Origin: Spirochaetota bacterium
GTDB taxonomy: Bacteria > Spirochaetota > UBA4802 > JAFGDQ01
NCBI GenBank assembly: GCA_034190085.1
Contig: JAXHTS010000048.1
Location: 1-38,795, forward strand
Length of the DNA: 38,795 bases
Reading direction: 5' to 3'
Positions 1-8,290 of the stretch are shown here, piece by piece. Position 1 is the stretch's first letter; each line of letters starts with the position of its first letter. A program made the translations under genes and the position numbers. The notes below the pieces were generated by a model. That model had not been told where the DNA came from and ran no database searches. It saw only the letters and a program-made list of their open reading frames with translations.

Positions 1-114
1 AATCGATTCCGGAGGATTCTTGTTCGATGGGAAAAAAGAGCTGATACTTTTCTTGCAATGTTGCACATCGCATGCGGAATCATTACATGGAGAGCAACTG
101 GCCTACTGGAATAG
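1..114 (+). CDS. IS5-type transposase, C-terminal fragment (cut by window start)
   Basis: Frame 1 is open from the first base to a TAG at 112-114 and encodes 37 residues. The segment starts NRFRRILVRWEKRAD and continues with a Leu/Ala-rich helix ending in WRATGLLE. This R-[YW]-E-K-[KR]-A...LA-LH-A pattern is the characteristic C-terminal end of DDE transposases of the IS4/IS5 superfamily. Only the tail lies in the window, so the catalytic residues cannot be seen and intactness cannot be judged. An IS-end-like sequence follows at 167-183. Confidence 0.7.
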   Translation, partial: NRFRRILVRWEKRADTFLAMLHIACGIITWRATGLLE

Positions 115-166
115 GCTCTTATTGTTATAGAAGTTGACACTGAGATAACTGCTATGCATTTCAACT

Positions 167-183
167 AGTTTCGGAACAGGCTC
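167..183 (+). repeat. Putative right terminal inverted repeat of the IS5-like element
   Basis: The sequence AGTTTCGGAACAGGCTC reads GAGCCTGTTCCGAAACT on the other strand, which resembles the GAG(C/A)CTGT-type outer ends of many IS5-family elements. It sits 53 bases after the transposase stop, a normal distance for an IS right end. The left end is outside the window, so neither the inverted repeat nor a target duplication can be confirmed. The rest of 115-248 shows no gene. Confidence 0.45.
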
Positions 184-248
184 ACCCTTCATCTCAACTA
201 TTTACTGGTCATCCTAAATAAGATTTCAGCAGATATCACTAAGCTCCA

Positions 249-1931
249 TTAATGTTTATGCTTAATTTCTGAAATTAATTTAACAAGATTCAATCTTACT
301 TTCAATTCCTTTTCATTACCTTCAGATCTATCATCGTCTCTATTTAATATGACAAAAGGGAAAAAATATTCTCCCACAGTAAAACCTTCATTATCAATTA
401 AATGCAAAATTTCCTTGTAGTATTCTATCCTTGATTTGTTCACCCCATTAAAGCCTGTTAGTTTCAGCATTATATAAATTGTATTACCATCTCTTTCAGG
501 ATAAACCTTCATATTTTTATACCTGGGTAGATGTGGAACAATATTTGACTGAGCTGAAATACCATCTTTTGTATGAAAATTTGCAAATAAAAAATGAGCT
601 TTAAAATCATTATAATCTGGAATCATGCATCCTGTTGTTCGAAAACAGACAATACCTATAATGAAAATTAACAGGAGTAATCTTTTCCTCCATTTTTGAT
701 GAAACCTTTCCATTGATATTGCTATTGCAATGAAGTAAAATGGTATGGCTGACATTGCATAGTATAAACCAAGGTTGGATTGAGACTCTGCTCTTGATAA
801 AAGATTGATGAAAATTGAAGGGAGAGCAAATATTGATAGTTTCATATATAACACTGGCAAAAATGCAAATGAGAGGAGAAATCCTCCAAAAGCCTTATTG
901 AACATCAGCTTAAACATATCAATTGGATGAGTCAAAATATAACTAATGATCTCTACAAAATTACTTCCCATATGTCCATATCTTTCTGCTACTAGATTCC
1001 TCATGTTTCCATCAATATAAAAACTGGGCATTATCACTTTTAATGTCATTATACCCCATATTAAAGATAAAGCTATATTTAATATAGCGATCCTTCTATT
1101 GTCTGTAAAAATTAGAAAAAATAATTCCAGCATTATACAATAGATAAAAGCATCTTCTTTAATTAACAATATGATCACTATGAAAATAGAATGCAGGATA
1201 TATCTCTTTTTTATAACAGTATAATAAGCTGAAAAAAATAATAATGGATATAATACTTCAATGTGAAAATTATAAATAAATCCTTCCCAAGTATAAGGAT
1301 TAAAAATAAATGCTAATCCAATAAGTAACTTCTCTTCTTTTGTGAATTTGCTTTCTTCAGAGATTTTAAACAATGGTATTAGAGCAAGGGATATAAACAA
1401 TCCCTGTAAGATTAACAGTATTACAGGAGAATCAAATATCACATATAGTGGGACAATTGCTAAAAGAATTGGCGAGAAGTGAATACCCAGGTAGTTTGTA
1501 ATGGAATCCCACCATGGATAATACATAAATTTTCCATTAAGGGTATAATGAATGGGATAATCGAATACTGATAAATCATGGGAATAAGTATCATATCCAA
1601 TATGCTGCAATATTTTAAAATATATCAGATAAATTGAAAGCAAGATCAGAAATTTCCCGGGATTATTATTAATACTTTTTACAATTTTTAACAATATCTT
1701 GATAGGTAATGAGGATTCAATTTTTTCTCCCAGGAAAAAAATTCTAAAAATATAAATACATATTAAAAATAAAACAGGATTCAATAATGCCCTTATGCTG
1801 ATAAATATCCCGAATATAGCACCTCTATAACCACCTGTTATAAAAATTAATATTATAATGAGAAAAGCTACTATTGACAAAAAATCCAGCACCAGTGCAA
1901 TTTTTTCTCTGGTATTTCTTAGATCTGTCAT
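249..1931 (-). CDS. DUF2079 family polytopic membrane protein
   Basis: The 560-residue protein is dominated by hydrophobic segments, about 11-13 by eye. Residues 112-125 contain the DUF2079 signature region, an aromatic- and Asp-rich stretch (YDTYSHDLSVFDY). A conserved-looking loop (about 136-152, YYPWWDSITNYLGIHF) follows, ending in the HFSP motif. DUF2079 proteins resemble GT-C-type membrane glycosyltransferases (ArnT/PMT-like), with the acidic first loop as the putative catalytic region. The enzymatic role is not established and no substrate can be named. The C-terminal ~110 residues form a soluble, presumably periplasmic domain. The gene stands alone between the IS remnant and a divergent-looking gap, and no clear ribosome binding site precedes the ATG. 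Confidence 0.8.
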   Translation of the reverse strand: MTDLRNTREKIALVLDFLSIVAFLIIILIFITGGYRGAIFGIFISIRALLNPVLFLICIYIFRIFFLGEKIESSLPIKILLKIVKSINNNPGKFLILLSIYLIYFKILQHIGYDTYSHDLSVFDYPIHYTLNGKFMYYPWWDSITNYLGIHFSPILLAIVPLYVIFDSPVILLILQGLFISLALIPLFKISEESKFTKEEKLLIGLAFIFNPYTWEGFIYNFHIEVLYPLLFFSAYYTVIKKRYILHSIFIVIILLIKEDAFIYCIMLELFFLIFTDNRRIAILNIALSLIWGIMTLKVIMPSFYIDGNMRNLVAERYGHMGSNFVEIISYILTHPIDMFKLMFNKAFGGFLLSFAFLPVLYMKLSIFALPSIFINLLSRAESQSNLGLYYAMSAIPFYFIAIAISMERFHQKWRKRLLLLIFIIGIVCFRTTGCMIPDYNDFKAHFLFANFHTKDGISAQSNIVPHLPRYKNMKVYPERDGNTIYIMLKLTGFNGVNKSRIEYYKEILHLIDNEGFTVGEYFFPFVILNRDDDRSEGNEKELKVRLNLVKLISEIKHKH

Positions 1932-2089
1932 AAACTTTTTTCTATAGTAGTATAGTGTCAGCGTAGCTATTAAATGTGAATGCTTAACTTAATCAACTTA
2001 GTAATACTATATCTATCACTTTGTCTTTAATCTGGGTAAACAACAATATCAACACAATTCTCAGGGAATTATCATCATATGATAGGTGT

Positions 2090-2620
2090 TCAGCTATTAT
2101 CTGCAGAGAGTAAGTTCAGCAGTCTATCAACATTTTCATCACTTTTATTGTTCAATTCTATGCATCTATCTATGAGTGTCTCCCCCTTGCTGATTGCACT
2201 CGCGAATGCCATGCAAGAGAGATACCCACACTTTTTGCAATTGGTCTGTGGTAATAATTTGAAAATTTCAAGAACAGGGATGTGCCTATATTTTTTATAA
2301 TTTGGTTTTAGGAAATCCATCCTCATGTAAATATCATTAAGAAAATCAATAAGTCTTCCAATAAATCCTATTGCTTGGTTGCGATCCTCAAAGGGTGCCA
2401 CAGCAACATTGTCAGGATATAAGGCGCATCGAAATCCATCTAATGTAAATTGAATATAATGAGGTTTTTCATAATATATTGAATCTTCTATCATCTCATT
2501 GATGTATGGAAACAATTGAGTTACATCATTATCCAGCTTGAAATGAGCAACCCAAACTGGAGCTCCGACTATACAATCAGGAGTTTTTATTTTCAGGTCT
2601 GAGTATTCCTTTATCAGCAT
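2090..2620 (-). CDS. Small [4Fe-4S] protein with AcsC/CdhD-type Fe-S domain (PF04060-like)
   Basis: This 176-residue protein has a C-terminal motif C128-x2-C131-x4-C136-x16-C153, with the surrounding pattern NCKKCGYLSCMAFA. That spacing matches the Fe-S domain found at the N-terminus of the CO dehydrogenase/acetyl-CoA synthase corrinoid protein large subunit and in small stand-alone proteins. The first ~120 residues look like a compact alpha/beta domain that I cannot assign. No corrinoid barrel is present, so this is not an AcsC itself. A near-perfect ribosome binding site (GGAGGT, 7 bases before ATG) supports the start at 2620. The neighbours give no functional clue. Cluster binding is inferred from the cysteines; the reaction is unknown. 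Confidence 0.7.
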   Translation of the reverse strand: MLIKEYSDLKIKTPDCIVGAPVWVAHFKLDNDVTQLFPYINEMIEDSIYYEKPHYIQFTLDGFRCALYPDNVAVAPFEDRNQAIGFIGRLIDFLNDIYMRMDFLKPNYKKYRHIPVLEIFKLLPQTNCKKCGYLSCMAFASAISKGETLIDRCIELNNKSDENVDRLLNLLSADNS

Positions 2621-3001
2621 TTTATTACCTCCATAATTATTAATTATCCATTTCAGTATTATTCTTCAATAAAATTTAGTCCATCCAATTTTTATTAAGC
2701 CTATCCAAATCCTTTGAAAAATTATGGAATCATTTATTTCAGTATTATATATAGATGAATTTCTAATAGTGAACGCTTATGGTATTGCAAATGGCATTGA
2801 ATGGTAAAGTTTGCTTGACAGAAGTTCAATTCTCAGCACTATGTGATTCTAGTCTGTAATATGTAAAACTATATGTTGAGGAATATATTTACAACTCTTA
2901 TCAGGTAACAAGTAAATCCTTCTTTTTCTTCAATAAGAACATAGGAATATCACTATCTAATACACATAAATATCAACAATATCAATAAAAAATATAGCGA
3001 A
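2621..3001. other. Intergenic region, 381 bp, AT-rich
   Basis: This gap lies between two divergently transcribed genes, so it should contain promoters for both. A TTGACA hexamer occurs on the plus strand at 2815-2820, but the best -10-like sequence (TATGTG at 2840) is 19 bases away, so it is a weak candidate. No open frame, repeat or RNA gene is recognisable. Confidence 0.5.
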
Positions 3002-5395
3002 ATGACATCTATCCTTAGGAGAAAATTGAATATTTTTTTAATAATAATTATCTGCCTTCCCTTTCTATCATGTTCCAGGGGTGAGTCCAGCGGCTTGCTA
3101 TATGAGGAACTTACAACTGATCTTATATCTCAATTTGATAGCGCAGTAGTTCAAGATTTAGATTTTGAAAGCAAGTATAAGGATCTAAAAAAGTATTCAA
3201 AAATATACAAAGATCCATGGAGTCCTGATTCACCAAGGCTAGTGAAAGTGGGTTTTGAGATTGATAAAGAAAGGATGTTTCAAAATATGAGACGTTCAAT
3301 CTACCTTGGTGCTTATAAAGGCTCTCCATGCAAAATTTCATTACCCCTGAATATAAAAAGTAGCAGTAATTTATTTCTATCCTTTTCTATAGCAGGATAT
3401 CAACTTAATAAAATAAAATCTGATAGAAAACTTGTAGTCACTTTGAGGGATATCGATAAAAAGAAAATTCTTTTTAATAATAAAAATTCAAACATATCCA
3501 TTCCAGAAAAACATTGGATTGATTACTCTATCGATCTTCCTCGAGAAAATCTTGAAACATCTTCAATAGATATTGAATTCGAAACACCATCCGAGCAGTA
3601 TGAACATATTTTTATTTCAAATCCAGAAATATTTAAAAGAATCAGCAACAAAAATAGACCTCCTAACGTTGTTTTCATCTCTATTGATGCCCTCAGGGCT
3701 GATTGTGTTGATTCGATAAATAACAAGTATCATCTTACTCCGAACATTGATTCATTGGCAGAGGATGGATTTGTATTTAGCAACCACTTTGTTGTTTCCA
3801 ATTGGACGAGACCTTCCACAATTGCAATGCTATCTTCCCGTTATGCATCAAGTACTGGTGTGAATCAATATTATCCACCGGTAAGCGATGAGGAGAAGGA
3901 GTTCTTCTATCATAAGAGTGGCATAAAACCAGTAAACTCGATACTGAAGAAACACGGGTATATTACTAGATCAATTGGTAACAATTCTTTTATTATGGAC
4001 TACACTGGCATTGGTGTAGATCTTGATTTTGATGAACTCTCAGAATATGAAACGCAATGGGAGGATACAATTGACATTACTGATGAGGCTATCAGTTTTA
4101 TAAAAAATCATAGTCGAAGAAAATTTTTTCTATTCATAAACTACAATGCTCCTCACAGTGCATATATCCCCCCAAAGAAATATCTTGATCCACTTAGGAA
4201 GAGACTCAAAAACCTTCATCCATGGTTTAGGGCATATCTAGGTGAGGTAGCCTATACGGATGATTATTTTGGAAGAATTGTAAATGAACTTAAAAAACTA
4301 AAGCTATATGATAATACTATTATCGTTATAACCTCTGATCATGGTGAAATATTCAGCAATAAATTTGAGAGAAGCCCGTTTACGGACGCAAAACCTATCT
4401 ACTCCCATGGTCAGACTCAGTTTGACGAAGAATTGAGAGTGCCTTTAATTATAAAGCCTACAGCAGATTTTTCCCCTTCAAGCATCAAGAGCAATTCCCT
4501 GGTAAGAAGCATAGATATTGCTCCAACAATATTAGAGATTATGAATATCACTGTACCGGATGATTATCAGGGCAAATCCCTTCTGCCTGTTATTCTTGGG
4601 AAGGAGCATGAAAATAGATATTTATATTCTGAGGGAAGGATGATGTACTCAGTAAGGACAGAAGACTATAAATATGCAGAACGATTCTATGGTTTTGGCA
4701 TTCGCCCTCATCACTGGGGAGGTGAAATTGTTGAAGAGTATAAGGAACTATATGACCTTAAAAATGATCCCAATGAGCAAAATAATATTGTTGATGAAAA
4801 GCCACATATTGCAAAAAAAATGAAAACTCTACTTCACAAAGAGAGGTTTAAGCAACCCGAAAACACCCTACTAGCTAAGGGACTAGATATTAGTGGAAGA
4901 GTAAAATTATTACATGGCTTATTTTATGATATAAAGGTAACCGGAAAAAATTCTACTTATACTAAAATCAGCAGACAGGAATATCTCTTTAAGCTTTCTG
5001 CCGGTGAATATCTTATATATCAGACTATTCCAAAAAACTTAAAAGTAATGCTTCATATTAACAATATGGAAAAGCTTCTTGCAGGCAGATATCTCCTTCC
5101 GATAATGCACCGAACCAATAATAGAAATTATATCCTAGATCCAACTATGGATGTTATTAAGGGAAGGCCGGAAGATGATATCATTTCTCTAATTGATAGG
5201 GGGATATTATATTGGGGTATGCCACTAATCAATGGAATAGCGGAGATAAAAAAGGAGAAACTTCTTTCACGGGATATTAATAAATTATTGCAAAAGTGGG
5301 GATATATACAGGGAAAAGAAAAGAAAGAAGACAGGGGCAGGGCTGGAAAAGATCTGTTAACAGGATGCTCCCCAACCTCTGCTCTTGATAACTAA
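3002..5395 (+). CDS. Lipoprotein of the alkaline phosphatase/sulfatase superfamily, Thr nucleophile
   Basis: The N-terminus is a lipoprotein signal peptide ending in the lipobox FLSC (Cys24). After a ~190-residue beta-rich N-terminal domain, the superfamily core begins at PNVVFISIDALRAD, giving metal ligand D229. The nucleophile region reads NWTRPSTIAMLSSR. The position that is Cys or Ser (formylglycine precursor) in true sulfatases is Thr269 here. Further metal-site residues are D446-H447 (SDHGE) and H469 (SHGQ). Family knowledge: Thr nucleophiles are typical of phospho- or phosphoethanolamine transferases and phosphodiesterases, and cannot become formylglycine. A phosphotransferase or hydrolase role at the envelope is therefore more likely than sulfate-ester cleavage. 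Residues ~620-797 form an extra C-terminal domain that I do not recognise. The gene appears monocistronic. Confidence 0.85.
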   Translation: MTSILRRKLNIFLIIIICLPFLSCSRGESSGLLYEELTTDLISQFDSAVVQDLDFESKYKDLKKYSKIYKDPWSPDSPRLVKVGFEIDKERMFQNMRRSIYLGAYKGSPCKISLPLNIKSSSNLFLSFSIAGYQLNKIKSDRKLVVTLRDIDKKKILFNNKNSNISIPEKHWIDYSIDLPRENLETSSIDIEFETPSEQYEHIFISNPEIFKRISNKNRPPNVVFISIDALRADCVDSINNKYHLTPNIDSLAEDGFVFSNHFVVSNWTRPSTIAMLSSRYASSTGVNQYYPPVSDEEKEFFYHKSGIKPVNSILKKHGYITRSIGNNSFIMDYTGIGVDLDFDELSEYETQWEDTIDITDEAISFIKNHSRRKFFLFINYNAPHSAYIPPKKYLDPLRKRLKNLHPWFRAYLGEVAYTDDYFGRIVNELKKLKLYDNTIIVITSDHGEIFSNKFERSPFTDAKPIYSHGQTQFDEELRVPLIIKPTADFSPSSIKSNSLVRSIDIAPTILEIMNITVPDDYQGKSLLPVILGKEHENRYLYSEGRMMYSVRTEDYKYAERFYGFGIRPHHWGGEIVEEYKELYDLKNDPNEQNNIVDEKPHIAKKMKTLLHKERFKQPENTLLAKGLDISGRVKLLHGLFYDIKVTGKNSTYTKISRQEYLFKLSAGEYLIYQTIPKNLKVMLHINNMEKLLAGRYLLPIMHRTNNRNYILDPTMDVIKGRPEDDIISLIDRGILYWGMPLINGIAEIKKEKLLSRDINKLLQKWGYIQGKEKKEDRGRAGKDLLTGCSPTSALDN

Positions 5396-5472
5396 CGAAT
5401 ATTAATATAAAAATAACCACTTAAGTGAGCATATCCTTTCACTATCATCAAGTTTAATAACTGTACATTATT

Positions 5473-6568
5473 TTAAGCTTCCCATACAACCTTCCCATCT
5501 ATAATTGTCAAAAGGTTTTTAATGTTCTTTATCTCCTCTGGTTCCACTTGAGTTGGGTCATCGCTCAATAGCGCCATGTCAGCTAATTTCCCTGATGTGA
5601 TAGAACCTTTTCGATTCTCCTCAAATGATGCAAATGCAGGAAACAGACTATACATGCGAAGTGCATCAATAGTTGAAACAGATTCTTCTGGTGAAAAAGT
5701 AAGTGCAAATTGATCTTTTCTGGTAACAACGGTATAGATCCCAGTAAATGGATCGCTAGGAACCATAGGTGAATCTGAGCTGAGAACAGTCATCACACCA
5801 TGATTGCCAAAGGATTGTAAGGGATAAATCCATTTTAAATGCTCGGGGGGCATCCCCTTTCGATATCGATCTCCCATATGATAGAAGAAAGATGGTTGAG
5901 TCACTATAATTGTATTTAACAAACTCATCTTATGCATTAGATCTGGTGGACATATTGCTCAATGCTCGAATCGAGGTCGGCAGAATGGCTTGGGATCCCT
6001 CTTCGAGATATATTCCAATGATGCTATCGCCTTATCCAGGTTGTAGAGGTCGCTGACATGGAATGCAAGTTGGAAACCTGCCCTGTGTGCTCGGATTGCA
6101 TGAGCTAGTATTTCCTTCCCCCTTGGGTTGAGGATTCCCAGTGCTTTCATCAAGTGCAATTTTAGCAGGACCTATGCGTAGCTGATTATTCCCAACACCG
6201 CTATGCAGATCCATTGCATTAAATTCCTCTACAGCATTGCTGTTAACCATCATTGTGATACTGCGGAGTAATATCCTTGATTCCTTAAGTTTTTGATAGA
6301 ATCCCCAATTACCTAAGCCATTTGACCAGCTATCATCCTGCAGGGATGTAATGCCATGGGAGATGTAATACTGATTAGCTAGATTGATACCCTACTGAAG
6401 TTCTTCCTGATATATAGGTGGCCCCCTATACCTATCGAGTTCATCCCTGCTGCCAATAGCCAATAACCTGCTACCCTTGATAGCTACAATCTCAAGATTA
6501 GCCTGATCCTGATCAAGGGTTAGCAGCCTTACATTATGCAGAATTAAATTTGCATGGTTTTCTGACAT
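5473..6568 (-). pseudogene. Decayed amidohydrolase (YtcJ-like amidohydrolase family 3)
   Basis: Pieces of one amidohydrolase read right to left. The start at 6568 (MSENHANLILHNVRLLTLD) is a typical amidohydrolase N-terminus. It is followed by an in-frame TAG at 6392-6394, then a segment with GNNQLRIGPAKIALDEST. A frameshift near 6130-6150 leads into RGKEILAHAIRAHRAGFQLAFHV, an in-frame TGA follows at 5959-5961, and a C-terminal part ends in the usual SGKLADMALLSDDP and IDGKVVWEA. The metal-binding HxH segment and ~150-200 residues expected after the N-terminal strand pair are absent, so there is also an internal deletion near 6400. Intact relatives are about 520-570 residues; this locus spans only ~365 codons. 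At least two stops, one frameshift and one deletion make function very unlikely. Confidence 0.88.
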
Positions 6569-6644
6569 ACATCACAGATCATAATATATCTACTTACATA
6601 GGTTACTATGCAAAATAAAATATGGTATCTATATACATTTATCA

Positions 6645-7208
6645 TCATTCATCATTTGGAGATTGTAATTTTTCTATGTAATGATTTATCTCATTTATCA
6701 CCTCATCCTCCACATTATAAGGATCATCATTTTGGTCAAATCTACTCTGATGTCTGAATGCCATGTCCTCAAGGAAGGATCCCCTGTAACCCTTTTCTAA
6801 TAGACCCATTGCATAATATGTTAGATTCTTTTCTACTCCCAGTATGTCCCACTGTAAAACATGAATGAGTTCATGGAAATGAAGTGATTCATCCGATGAA
6901 AAATCCGTCCTTATAAAATATGTATCTTTATAGGTGATGCCAGCGATGTATCCAGTAAAGAATTCGGCAAAACCACTCAATTCATGCAATAAAGGCGGAA
7001 GAGGTAAATCCTCATTTAGTATAATAACATTTGTGGATTTCAGTAATTGTTTGCTATAAAATAAAGGCAATCTTGGAAAATTAAAATCTAACACTGATAT
7101 TTTTTGATTGTGATATTTCTTCAGAATTTCACCTATCCATATGTCTATTTGCGGAATATAAACATTCATCATTTTGATCAAACTATTATCCATATGATTT
7201 TCTCTCAT
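6645..7208 (-). CDS. Small HExxH zinc-metallopeptidase-like protein
   Basis: The 187-residue protein carries H112-E113-L-I-H116, the zinc-binding helix of gluzincin-type metallopeptidases. It is followed about 30 residues later by LEDMAF, where E147 is a candidate third zinc ligand. There is no signal peptide, so it should be cytoplasmic. Length and layout resemble minimal 'minigluzincin' or DUF4157-like proteins rather than a secreted protease. An alternative start at residue 6 (ATG at 7193) has a GAGAG sequence in front of it and may be the real one. It is divergent from the phosphoesterase gene to its right and convergent with nothing informative. The substrate is unknown. Confidence 0.65.
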   Translation of the reverse strand: MRENHMDNSLIKMMNVYIPQIDIWIGEILKKYHNQKISVLDFNFPRLPLFYSKQLLKSTNVIILNEDLPLPPLLHELSGFAEFFTGYIAGITYKDTYFIRTDFSSDESLHFHELIHVLQWDILGVEKNLTYYAMGLLEKGYRGSFLEDMAFRHQSRFDQNDDPYNVEDEVINEINHYIEKLQSPNDE

Positions 7209-7488
7209 TAATATATCTTCTGTAAATTAACCTTTGCAAAACATTAAGCCATTGTGTAGATTTATAATTTGTTTATATTATCTTAATGTCCACCTGCTAA
7301 GGGTAAATCAGGTTTATCCATTCATATCGGTCTACCGAAAGGATGCCATATACCTAACCATTAATTAAAGCAATTATTGAATTCTTTCATTAAAACCCCG
7401 TTTCTAAAAAATAATCCTTGATTTTGATATTCGCAACTATATTTTGTTGCAAAATCATATAATTTCACTTTCTTCGAGTGTTTGGTAT

Positions 7489-8196
7489 ATGAATATTATT
7501 AAAAAACCTTTTACAGTATTAGAGGGCATAAAGACAATAGCCATTCTTGGAGATCCGGGATGCAGCAAGAGTTGGGAGAAAAACTTTCCACGACTGCTAA
7601 GGAAGGTATGGGAAGATCATTCTCCACAGTTATTTATTGTTGCCGGTGATCTATCCTATCGCGCTCGCATCCGTGAATATAAACGGATACTATACTATAT
7701 GAATAGCGTGCCAGCAACATGGGTTGCTGTACCGGGAGATCATGATCGCCCTTTTATCAACTTCTATAGGTATTTTGGGGCTCTACGTAAGGTAATAGAT
7801 GTATCTCAATGGAGATTTATCGGCATCAATACTGGCAATAGAAATTTTAAAAAGAAGGATGCTCATTGGATACAAAAGAACATTCGTGAGAATTCAATCA
7901 TCTTCTCACACATCCCTCCAGAAATAGATGATTGGTCTTTTCATTCTCTGAAAACTAAACCCTCCAATTACTTTTTAGAGGTTATCAAAAAAAATCGAAA
8001 TGAGTTAAAAAAAATGTTCTTTGGGCACATACACGGTTATTCAGAACAGACATTTTTAGATATACCCATGATAGTGACAGGAGGGGTTGCACAATCAAAG
8101 GTTATTAGGGATAATCAATATAATGATCAGGATTATTATGCCATGACGATCTTTGATGTGAAAACAGGACACACAAGTTTTTGCACAATCGAGTGA
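7489..8196 (+). CDS. Calcineurin-like phosphoesterase, purple-acid-phosphatase type motifs
   Basis: All five metallophosphoesterase blocks are present: GDPG (D22), GDLSY (D54, Y57), GDHD (D84, H85), SH (H141) and GHIH (H180, H182). GDxG plus GDxxY is the pattern of purple acid phosphatases, where the Tyr ligates Fe(III), rather than the DxH pattern of most bacterial members. The third block normally reads GNH(D/E); here the Asn ligand is Asp. The frame could also begin at a TTG at 7444, adding 15 residues. Neither start has a good ribosome binding site, and I prefer the ATG. No signal peptide is visible, which is unusual for a purple acid phosphatase and suggests a cytoplasmic phosphodiesterase/phosphatase. 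The substrate is unknown. Confidence 0.8.
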   Translation: MNIIKKPFTVLEGIKTIAILGDPGCSKSWEKNFPRLLRKVWEDHSPQLFIVAGDLSYRARIREYKRILYYMNSVPATWVAVPGDHDRPFINFYRYFGALRKVIDVSQWRFIGINTGNRNFKKKDAHWIQKNIRENSIIFSHIPPEIDDWSFHSLKTKPSNYFLEVIKKNRNELKKMFFGHIHGYSEQTFLDIPMIVTGGVAQSKVIRDNQYNDQDYYAMTIFDVKTGHTSFCTIE

Positions 8197-8290
8197 TAAG
8201 CTTTTAGTTCTACAGGTGTTGTACTTACGAAATATCAATTTTTAAGAGTATAATACATTTTCCAATGATGTTTTGAATACTGTAGCTAAA

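Noticed and set aside
2079-2300. Plus-strand 73-codon frame
   Set aside because: It lies entirely over the end of the convincing minus-strand Fe-S protein gene and shows no motif.
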